Assembly: GCF_900460525.1 (NCBI RefSeq)
Contig: NZ_UHIY01000001.1
Coordinates: 2,294,001 to 2,358,000 of the forward strand
Length of the DNA: 64,000 nucleotides
Direction: 5' to 3'
DNA from: Yersinia kristensenii
Lineage (GTDB): Bacteria > Pseudomonadota > Gammaproteobacteria > Enterobacterales > Enterobacteriaceae
Position 1 is the first letter of the stretch, and each line of letters begins with the position of its first letter. The position numbers were made by a program, and so were the translations under genes. Shown here one piece after another: positions 53,541-64,000 of the stretch. The notes below the pieces were generated by a model. That model made no database searches and was not told where the DNA came from. It saw nothing but the letters and a program-made list of their open reading frames with translations.

Positions 53541-54248
53541 TTAGTATGGGTCGAGTGATAACACTTCCGTTTGACCTGAAATAACCCGCCAGCGCACGTT
53601 AAATTCTAGCAGTAGAACCGCATATTCTCGGCTTTCATGATCACCTTTACGGTAGGCTGGGCGTGGGTCTTGCGCTAAAACCTGGGTGATAAAACGCCGC
53701 AAATGTGGATAACGTGGTTGTTGCTGCATTAATTGCTGCTCGGCGGTGGGAGAAAAACTGACTAGCATGTCTGCATCTGGTGCTGTTTGAGCAAAACCTG
53801 CGCGCGCGTGGGGTTGGCTCTCCGCGAAAGGCAAATAGGGTTTGATATCAATCACTGGCGTACCATCAACAAGATCCAGACTGCCTAGCGCCAAAATGAC
53901 TTGCCCTCCCTGGCAATGCACCCCTTTCAATTCGATGAGGGACATGCCAATCGGGTTGGGCCGAAAAGTGGAGCGGGTGGCAAATACCCCCATTCGGGCA
54001 TTCCCCCCCAGACGTGGAGGGCGAACCGTAGGCCGCCAACCGCCGTCCATGGTTTGATGGAAAACGAACATCACCCATAAATGACTAAAATCAGCCAAGC
54101 CTCGCACCGCTTCCGCTTGGTTATAGGGCGCTAATAGATGTAATTCGCCACCACCATCCTCAATCAGACCCGGTTGGCGCGGCACGGCAAACTTTTCTTT
54201 ATAGGGGGAGCGGATGACGCCAATCTGATTAAAGGAAAATACACTCAT
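53541..54248 (-). CDS. trmO: tRNA (N6-threonylcarbamoyladenosine37-N6)-methyltransferase TrmO
   Basis: Methylates t6A37 to m6t6A in tRNA-Thr, using SAM. ATG 54248 gives 235 residues, the E. coli length. The UPF0066 beta-barrel motif GVFATRSTFRPNPIGMSL is the SAM/substrate site. Its start overlaps the rcsF stop by four bases. Together with tcdA in the window, two enzymes modify t6A37 further. Confidence 0.95.
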   Translation of the reverse strand: MSVFSFNQIGVIRSPYKEKFAVPRQPGLIEDGGGELHLLAPYNQAEAVRGLADFSHLWVMFVFHQTMDGGWRPTVRPPRLGGNARMGVFATRSTFRPNPIGMSLIELKGVHCQGGQVILALGSLDLVDGTPVIDIKPYLPFAESQPHARAGFAQTAPDADMLVSFSPTAEQQLMQQQPRYPHLRRFITQVLAQDPRPAYRKGDHESREYAVLLLEFNVRWRVISGQTEVLSLDPY

Positions 54249-54652
54249 TTTGATGAAACGTTCAGTGCAGAGCCCTGACACACGGCTTGTTGATAACAGC
54301 CGGGAACTCCACTTTGTATTTCACATTGATGCAGTAAGACTGCATTGGCTTTCATATAGGATGCTTTAGTCTGCATTCTCTTCCGAGCGGTTGCGATACT
54401 CGGTGGGGAGTCCTGAACAGTGGATTGGCAAGATTCACCGGACACTTCGCCTAAATCGCGGAAAGGCTTGCCAACAAGCTCTTCTGCGCTTTTATACAGT
54501 TTTACCGGCGCCGGGCGAGGAGCAACCGTAGAGCTGGATTTGATAACCGGAGGCGGTTGCTTAACCGGATTTTCTGTGGTGGATGGCTTTGATTGAAGCA
54601 CGGAACATCCAGTTAGCGAGAGTGCTAACAGGCACAGAGGTAACGCACGCAT
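54245..54652 (-). CDS. rcsF: Rcs stress-sensing lipoprotein RcsF
   Basis: Outer-membrane lipoprotein that signals envelope damage to the Rcs phosphorelay through IgaA. 135 residues: lipobox LTGC, a proline-rich linker (KQPPPVIKSSSTVAPRPAP), then a compact domain with four Cys (GESCQS, LHQCEI, PGCYQQAVC) expected to form two disulfides. It belongs to the rcsF-trmO unit. Confidence 0.95.
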   Translation of the reverse strand: MRALPLCLLALSLTGCSVLQSKPSTTENPVKQPPPVIKSSSTVAPRPAPVKLYKSAEELVGKPFRDLGEVSGESCQSTVQDSPPSIATARKRMQTKASYMKANAVLLHQCEIQSGVPGCYQQAVCQGSALNVSSK

Positions 54653-54712
54653 AGAAATTCCTCAGCCTTTTTATTTAAGAAGCGCTATTGAAGCAATCTA
54701 TTATGCAAATAA

Positions 54713-54736
54713 CAAGACGGGCTATAGCCCGTCTTG
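54713..54736 (-). terminator. metNIQ terminator
   Basis: A 24-base perfect palindrome CAAGACGGGCTA/TAGCCCGTCTTG; on the minus strand it is followed by TTATTT. Confidence 0.75.
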
Positions 54737-54815
54737 CAATATATTTAGCAAACACTGAATTTATGAAACCTTATATTCAGCAAGTGCAGCCTTCAGCAAA
54801 ATAGCTAACTAACAA

Positions 54816-55631
54816 TTACCAGCCTTTAACTGCACCACCGTTGAATGCTTTGTTTGCTGCGTCGTAAACTTCGTCAGATTGATAAGCTTGAACGAACTTC
54901 TTCACGTTTTCCGCATCTTTGTTGTCTTCACGAGCCACGATCAGGTTAACGTAAGGTGAGTCTTTATCTTCGACAAACAGGCCATCTTTAGCCGGTGTCA
55001 GGCCAATCTGGCTAGCATAAGTGGTGTTGATTATCGCCAAGGCGATCTGCTGGTCATCCAAAGAACGTGGCAACTGAGGTGCTTCCAGTTCAATCAATTT
55101 CAGGTTTTTAGGGTTCTCAACCACATCCAGCACTGTTGGCAGCAGACCAACACCGTCTTTCAGTTTAATCAGACCGACTTTTTGCAGCAGCAACAGTGAA
55201 CGGCCCAGGTTAGTCGGGTCATTTGGCAATGCTACCTGTGAGCCAGGTTGTAGTTCTTCCAATGATTTGATTTTTTTAGAGTAGCCAGCAATTGGGTAAA
55301 CGAATGAGTTACCAACAGAAACTAGTTTGTAGCCGCGATCTTTGATTTGCTGATCCAGATAAGGTTTATGCTGGAAAGCATTCAGGTCAATATCGCCTTT
55401 GCTCAGTGCTTCGTTCGGTAATACATAATCATTGAAGGTGACCAACTCAACATCCAGGCCATACTTGTCTTTTGCTACTTTTTGCGCAACTTCAGCAACT
55501 TGCTGTTCAGCGCCCACAATTACACCGACTTTAATATGGTTTGGATCTTTTTCCGCTGGGCCGCAACCCACTAGTGCCAGAGTACCGATTAATGCACTGA
55601 CCGCTGCGATAGATTTGAATTTTAAAGACAT
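54816..55631 (-). CDS. metQ: D-/L-methionine-binding lipoprotein MetQ
   Basis: Substrate-binding component of the MetNIQ importer, a lipoprotein in the periplasm. ATG 55631 (MSLKFKSIAA) gives 271 residues as in E. coli; the upstream open frame is in repeat copy F and is excluded. Lipobox LVGC near residue 23. NLPA family signature VTFNDYVLPNEALSKGDIDL. It is last of metN-metI-metQ, with 194 bases between metI and metQ. Confidence 0.97.
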   Translation of the reverse strand: MSLKFKSIAAVSALIGTLALVGCGPAEKDPNHIKVGVIVGAEQQVAEVAQKVAKDKYGLDVELVTFNDYVLPNEALSKGDIDLNAFQHKPYLDQQIKDRGYKLVSVGNSFVYPIAGYSKKIKSLEELQPGSQVALPNDPTNLGRSLLLLQKVGLIKLKDGVGLLPTVLDVVENPKNLKLIELEAPQLPRSLDDQQIALAIINTTYASQIGLTPAKDGLFVEDKDSPYVNLIVAREDNKDAENVKKFVQAYQSDEVYDAANKAFNGGAVKGW

Positions 55632-55684
55632 ATTCTTTCCTCTATAAACACTTGTTAAGATGCGCCGCTGTGTGAGGCCGTCGC

Positions 55685-55810
55685 TATACCCTTCGTACTT
55701 TGGGCTACAGGGTTGTTCGCTACGTTCACTCACCTGAATCACTTACTTGAATAAGCTCATCAGGATTTATTCACTCGCTGCTTACCTGCAATCCCAATTT
55801 CTTTGGGTAC
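55685..55810 (-). repeat. Interspersed repeat, divergent short form (copy F), inside the metNIQ operon
   Basis: About 126 bp. On the minus strand it begins GTACCCAAAGAAATTGGGAT, keeps TTGCAGG, GATGAGCTTA, AAGTAAGTGATTC, and ends AAAGTACGAAGGGTATA. Similarity to copies C and D is clear despite many changes. It occupies most of the metI-metQ spacer in the sense direction. Confidence 0.8.
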
Positions 55811-55825
55811 TTTATGAATTAATAA

Positions 55826-56479
55826 TTACTTGTGGGTAACGGCTTTTACGATCCGATCGCCACTTAACTGAATCAGATAAACCAAAATAACTAATAGCAC
55901 CAACACTGTATTCATTACCGTGGCGTTATAACCAATGTAACCATACTGATAGCCGATTTGACCTAAGCCACCGGCACCAACTGCGCCCCCCATAGCGGAA
56001 TAACCCACTAAGGTAATTAAAGTAATTGTGGCCGCATTTACCAAGCCAGGTAGCGCTTCGGGTAATAACACCTTTTTGATGATTTGCATGGGGGTAGCAC
56101 CCATGGCACGGGCTGCCTCAACCAAACCTGATGGAATTTCCAAAAGAGCATTTTCCACCATGCGGGCAATAAACGGAGCAGCACCTACCGTTAACGGTAC
56201 AATTGCCGCCTGCAAACCAATAGAAGTGCCGACGATCATCCGAGTGAACGGAATCATCCATACCAATAAGATAATAAAAGGTATGGAGCGGAAGATATTC
56301 ACAACCCCAGACAGGGTGCGGTAAATCTTATTGTTCGCAATAATTTGCCCAGGGCGGGTGACATACAGTAAAACCCCCACCGGTAGCCCCAACACAAAAC
56401 CAAAGAAGCCAGAGACAAACGTCATCATTAGAGTTTCCCAGACGCCTCGGCCCATTAACCACATCATTGCCTCAGACAT
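55826..56479 (-). CDS. metI: Methionine ABC transporter permease MetI
   Basis: Inner-membrane permease of the methionine importer; 217 residues with five membrane segments. The EAA loop that contacts MetN is [20 protein letters not shown]. Its start overlaps the end of metN by eight bases. Confidence 0.97.
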   Translation of the reverse strand: MSEAMMWLMGRGVWETLMMTFVSGFFGFVLGLPVGVLLYVTRPGQIIANNKIYRTLSGVVNIFRSIPFIILLVWMIPFTRMIVGTSIGLQAAIVPLTVGAAPFIARMVENALLEIPSGLVEAARAMGATPMQIIKKVLLPEALPGLVNAATITLITLVGYSAMGGAVGAGGLGQIGYQYGYIGYNATVMNTVLVLLVILVYLIQLSGDRIVKAVTHK

Positions 56480-57503
56480 AACCCAGAACCTCTACTTTTA
56501 CATGATGATCTTGCAAGAACTTGATGGCAGCAAGGCCATCCTGATTGTCGCCATGCAACTCTGCTAGCATGACACCAAATTTAACACCGCCGGCATAGTC
56601 CATTTGCGAGCTAAGGATACCGATATCAATATTAAAGCGACGTACAGCCTGTGATATTAACGGAGCATCAACCGACTGACCGGTAAATTCCAGTTTCAGC
56701 AGTGGCACCCGATCTTTGGTGGGTTCTTGAGTCATACGCAGTGCGTAATCTTCTGGAATATCCAAATGTAGGGTTGATTGAATAAATTGTTGCGCCAGCG
56801 GTGTTTTTGGATGAGAGAACACTTCGCTGACACTGTCTTTTTCAATCAATTTGCCTTCGCTGATAACCGCAACTTGATCACAAATGCGTTTCACTACATC
56901 CATCTCATGGGTGATAAGCAAGATGGTTAGACCCAAACGGCGATTAATATCTTTTAGCAATTCCAGAATTGAGCGGGTAGTTGCAGGGTCCAGCGCGCTG
57001 GTAGCTTCGTCACACAGTAGAACCTTAGGGTTACTGGCCAAAGCGCGGGCGATAGCAACGCGTTGTTTTTGCCCTCCGGACAGATTTGCAGGGTAAGCAT
57101 CTTGCTTATCGGCAAGCCCAACTAAATCCAGCAACTCAGTGACTCTCTTCTTTATATCTGCACGTGATGTGTTGTCCAGCTCAAGCGGCAACGCGATATT
57201 GCCATACACTGTGCGGGAGGAGAGTAAATTGAAATGCTGAAAAATCATGCCAATCTGACGACGTGCGCGTGTTAGTTGGCCTTCAGATAAAGTTGTCAGA
57301 TCTTGCCCATCGACCAATACTTGTCCGCTGGTGGGGCGTTCTAACATATTGGCGCATCGGATCAAGGTACTTTTACCGGCACCAGAGGCACCAATAACGC
57401 CATAAATTTGTCCAGCTGGGACGTGTAAGCTCACGTCTGAAAGCGCGGTAATGTTGCGCGAACCCTGCTGGAACACTTTGCTGATGTGAGAAAGTTTAAT
57501 CAT
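56472..57503 (-). CDS. metN: Methionine ABC transporter ATP-binding protein MetN
   Basis: ATPase of the MetNIQ importer, 343 residues. Walker [10 protein letters not shown] near residues 38-46, signature [15 protein letters not shown], Walker [15 protein letters not shown]-terminal NIL (ACT-like) domain from about residue 265 binds methionine and inhibits transport (trans-inhibition). First gene of the operon; MetJ sites precede it. Confidence 0.98.
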   Translation of the reverse strand: MIKLSHISKVFQQGSRNITALSDVSLHVPAGQIYGVIGASGAGKSTLIRCANMLERPTSGQVLVDGQDLTTLSEGQLTRARRQIGMIFQHFNLLSSRTVYGNIALPLELDNTSRADIKKRVTELLDLVGLADKQDAYPANLSGGQKQRVAIARALASNPKVLLCDEATSALDPATTRSILELLKDINRRLGLTILLITHEMDVVKRICDQVAVISEGKLIEKDSVSEVFSHPKTPLAQQFIQSTLHLDIPEDYALRMTQEPTKDRVPLLKLEFTGQSVDAPLISQAVRRFNIDIGILSSQMDYAGGVKFGVMLAELHGDNQDGLAAIKFLQDHHVKVEVLGYV

Positions 57504-57576
57504 ATTATTCTTATTTTATCGTCATTTCCGTGGCTAGATAAAAAGTCAGCTTTGGTAAAACCAAAGCATGGATTGG

Positions 57577-57605
57577 ATGTTAAGGCGTCTAGACGGCTAA
57601 GTCAA
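57577..57605 (-). promoter_or_regulatory. metNIQ promoter with embedded MetJ boxes
   Basis: On the minus strand: -35 TTGACT (57605-57600), 17-base spacer, -10 TAACAT (57582-57577). The spacer holds two adjacent 8-base Met boxes, AGGCGTCT (57583-57590) and AGACGGCT (57591-57598) on the plus strand, each 7 of 8 to AGACGTCT. MetJ bound there would block polymerase. Confidence 0.88.
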
Positions 57606-57689
57606 CTGGCAACACTGATTCTCTTTCATTCTCAATCGGTAATAAAACATGCGATACTAACCAAGTTTACAGCCCTCAGGAGCAGATAA

Positions 57690-58256
57690 GTGACTCAGCC
57701 CGTCCCCGCAATATTTTTAGATCGTGATGGTACAATTAATGTCGACTATGGTTATGTCCACGAAATTGATAATTTTCAGTTTATAGACGGTGTTATTGAT
57801 GCTTGCCGTGAATTGAAAGAAATGGGCTTTGCTCTGGTTTTGGTCACCAACCAATCAGGGATTGCGCGCGGTATTTTTACCGAAGAACAATTTTTGAGCC
57901 TCACCGAGTGGATGGATTGGTCTCTTGCTGATCGTGGTGTTGATTTAGATGGTATCTATTTCTGCCCGCATCACCCCGATGGCAGTGTAGCGGAGTTCCG
58001 TGAAACATGTGAATGCCGTAAACCATTGCCAGGCATGTTACTGCAAGCACAAAGTGAATTGAACATCGATATGGCTGCCTCTTATATGGTTGGCGACAAA
58101 ATTGAAGATATGCAGGCAGCATTGGCTGCAAATATCGGTACTAAAGTATTAGTTCGTACTGGCAAGCCTGTGACCGCGGAAGGTGAGACAGCAGCGGATT
58201 TGGTACTAAATAGTCTGGCTGACCTGCCAAAAGTGATAAAAACGCGTCACAAATAG
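57690..58256 (+). CDS. gmhB: D-glycero-beta-D-manno-heptose-1,7-bisphosphate 7-phosphatase GmhB
   Basis: HAD-family phosphatase of ADP-heptose synthesis for the LPS inner core. 188 residues from GTG 57690, with CAGGAG upstream. The catalytic DXD is in FLDRDGTIN, and zinc ligands are in FCPHHPDG and CECRKP. It lies just before the rRNA operon, as E. coli gmhB lies before rrnH. Confidence 0.97.
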   Translation: MTQPVPAIFLDRDGTINVDYGYVHEIDNFQFIDGVIDACRELKEMGFALVLVTNQSGIARGIFTEEQFLSLTEWMDWSLADRGVDLDGIYFCPHHPDGSVAEFRETCECRKPLPGMLLQAQSELNIDMAASYMVGDKIEDMQAALAANIGTKVLVRTGKPVTAEGETAADLVLNSLADLPKVIKTRHK

Positions 58257-58305
58257 TCATTTCGTTTAAATAGTCAGCAAACGAAAAAAACTTTAATATA
58301 AACCC

Positions 58306-58333
58306 TTGCCATTCTGAAGCAGCTCCCTATAAT
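58306..58333 (+). promoter_or_regulatory. rrn P1 promoter
   Basis: -35 TTGCCA (58306-58311), 16-base spacer, -10 TATAAT (58328-58333), GC-rich discriminator GCGCATC. An A/T-rich stretch before it (AAAAAAACTTTAATATAAA) serves as an UP element, and further upstream sequence is likely to bind Fis. Confidence 0.88.
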
Positions 58334-58412
58334 GCGCATCCATCGACACGGCGCTGTGAGCAACTTCACAGAGTGGCCGGGGAGAACAGAGGAAATTTAA
58401 CTGATTAAGTGG

Positions 58413-58440
58413 TTGACTCTGTAGCGGGAAAGCGTATTAT
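58413..58440 (+). promoter_or_regulatory. rrn P2 promoter
   Basis: -35 TTGACT (58413-58418), 16-base spacer, -10 TATTAT (58435-58440), 107 bases after P1. Confidence 0.85.
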
Positions 58441-58491
58441 CTGCCTCCCGCGTTACCGTAAGATTCGCCGAAAGGCAAACGGGTAACGAAC

Positions 58492-58503
58492 GCTCTTTAA
58501 CAA
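58492..58503 (+). promoter_or_regulatory. rrn leader boxA antitermination signal
   Basis: GCTCTTTAACAA matches boxA, the NusB/NusE loading site. A GTTACC / GGTAAC stem just upstream (about 58453-58486) could be boxB-like. Confidence 0.88.
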
Positions 58504-58506
58504 TTT

Positions 58507-58529
58507 ATCAGACAATCTGTGTGGGCACT
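58507..58529 (+). other. 16S processing stem, 5' strand
   Basis: These 23 bases pair with 60254-60276 with a single mismatch (22 of 23), forming the long duplex around 16S cut by RNase III. Confidence 0.85.
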
Positions 58530-58690
58530 CGCAAGACGATATCGAAGCCTGTTTCGGCAGGCAGAAGAAATATCAAAGTCTTGAAGAGTGACCAAAGCAG
58601 TACACATTTGAACTTCGGTTCGAATGCATATTTGCAGAAAGTAATCTTTGAGCATCGCTATGTTAACTCATAGCAAATCAAACAAATCTT

Positions 58691-60233
<1,543 letters not shown>

Positions 60234-60253
60234 CCTAACGATACGCATTGCGC

Positions 60254-60276
60254 AGTGTCCACACAGATTGTCTGAT
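60254..60276 (+). other. 16S processing stem, 3' strand
   Basis: Complement of 58507-58529; begins 20 bases after the 16S 3' end. Confidence 0.85.
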
Positions 60277-60335
60277 AGAAAGTAACGAGCAAATAAGGCC
60301 GGGCTGAGAAATTAGTCGGGCTTTAGTACCTTGTT

Positions 60336-60412
<77 letters not shown>

Positions 60413-60463
60413 ACTCACCATTCCCTGTTGAGTTGCAGCAATAAGGTGATTTGCTTTTTATAT

Positions 60464-60539
60464 GGGGCTATAGCTCAGCTGGGAGAGCGCCTGCCTTGCA
60501 CGCAGGAGGTCAGCGGTTCGATCCCGCTTAGCTCCACCA
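60464..60539 (+). tRNA. tRNA-Ala (UGC)
   Basis: 76 nt with encoded CCA, acceptor GGGGCTA / TAGCTCC and anticodon loop CTTGCAC. Second spacer tRNA, as in Ile-Ala type rrn operons. Confidence 0.98.
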
Positions 60540-60597
60540 TATAAAAAACTATTTCAAAACGTACTGCGGTCGAAAGACACAGTGTGTTGTGAAATAT

Positions 60598-60610
60598 TGC
60601 TCTTTAACAA
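60598..60610 (+). promoter_or_regulatory. Spacer boxA
   Basis: TGCTCTTTAACAA, a second boxA before 23S that renews antitermination. The rest of the 345-base spacer between tRNA-Ala and 23S shows no gene, only the 23S processing arm at its end. Confidence 0.85.
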
Positions 60611-60865
60611 TCTGGAACAAGCTGAAAATTGAAACAATACAGCTGAAACTTATCTCTCCGTAGATGTACTGAGATAAGGATTAACCTGTATTAGAGTCTC
60701 TCAAATAATCGCAATGCCAATGTGTTTATCATTGTTGCAGTGTGAGCGAGAAGATACTCAGCAAGGCGTACAGCGCACAGCAACCGGAGTGAACGCTATG
60801 TTCATGAGGATTGCGCGCACTGCACAACAACGCAGAGTGTGTTCGCAGCCACACCAATAAAGAAG

Positions 60866-60884
60866 AAACACCTTCGGGTTGTGA
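60866..60884 (+). other. 23S processing stem, 5' strand
   Basis: AAACACCTTCGG (60866-60877) is the exact complement of CCGAAGGTGTTT at 63798-63809, and pairing continues into both mature ends (GGTTAAG with CTTAACC), the usual RNase III substrate. Confidence 0.88.
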
Positions 60885-63791
<2,907 letters not shown>

Positions 63792-63904
63792 ACAACACCG
63801 AAGGTGTTTTGTATTTGAGAGATTGATTGATATTTTCAGCGAAGTTCCGAGATTGGGCTGACTGGCGAGGTAGAGATACTGAGCGGGTTAGTTTAGACAG
63901 AATT

Positions 63905-64000
63905 TGCCTGGCGGCCATAGCGCGGTGGACCCACCTGACTCCATGCCGAACTCAGAAGTGAAACGCCGTAGCGCCGATGGTAGTGTGGGGTCTCCCCATG
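63905..64000 (+). rRNA. 5S ribosomal RNA (3' end outside window)
   Basis: Begins TGCCTGGCGGCCATAGCG and continues to the window end; 96 of about 120 bases are visible. Confidence 0.97.

Noticed and set aside
55632..55742. Extension of metQ upstream
   Set aside because: The codons run into repeat copy F and would bury the lipoprotein signal.

Overview
The window is a stretch of core chromosome from an enterobacterium, most likely a Yersinia of the Y. enterocolitica-like group. The basis is protein identity and length to known enteric families, gene order close to E. coli in two large blocks, the variable regions of the 16S rRNA, the FabZ tail, and a dispersed palindromic repeat typical of yersiniae. 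The species call is inference from memory; I could not run a search. I see no prophage, insertion sequence, CRISPR array, toxin-antitoxin pair, secretion cluster or obviously foreign gene block. The best candidates for new biology are non-coding: repeats, hairpins and operators.

Layout. 1-18.9 kb follows the E. coli recD-to-yqcA order: recD (5' end outside the window), argA with two ARG boxes, amiC, three initiator tRNA genes, mltA, tcdA, the csdA-csdE sulfur-transfer pair, a YgdI-type lipoprotein, the sRNA GcvB opposite its activator gcvA, ygdD-rlmM, xni, ppnN, queF, syd, the CsrA-titrating sRNA CsrB, then yqcC-truC-yqcA. At about 18.95-19.05 kb the order jumps to a block that in E. coli lies near minute 4. 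Remnant repeat sequence and a hairpin sit at this junction.

19-58 kb: yaeH, dapD, glnD and map (minus strand), then rpsB-tsf, pyrH, frr, ispC, uppS-cdsA-rseP-bamA-skp-lpxD-fabZ-lpxA-lpxB-rnhB-dnaE-accA. This large plus-strand array joins isoprenoid carrier, phospholipid, lipid A and outer-membrane protein assembly with DNA replication. Next come ldcC, yaeR, tilS, a small periplasmic c-type cytochrome gene absent from this place in E. coli, rof-yaeP, yaeQ-arfB, nlpE, proS, rcsF-trmO, the metNIQ methionine transporter under a MetJ operator, and gmhB. Sensors or transducers of three envelope-stress responses (RseP for sigma-E, NlpE for Cpx, RcsF for Rcs) lie among the envelope-building genes.

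58.3-64 kb is an rRNA operon in the position of E. coli rrnH: P1 and P2 promoters, boxA, 16S, tRNA-Ile(GAU), tRNA-Ala(UGC), 23S, and a 5S gene cut by the window end.

Five copies plus one remnant of one interspersed repeat lie in intergenic spacers. They come as a short form of about 125 bp and a long form of about 195 bp with an extra hairpin module. One copy lies inside the metNIQ operon.
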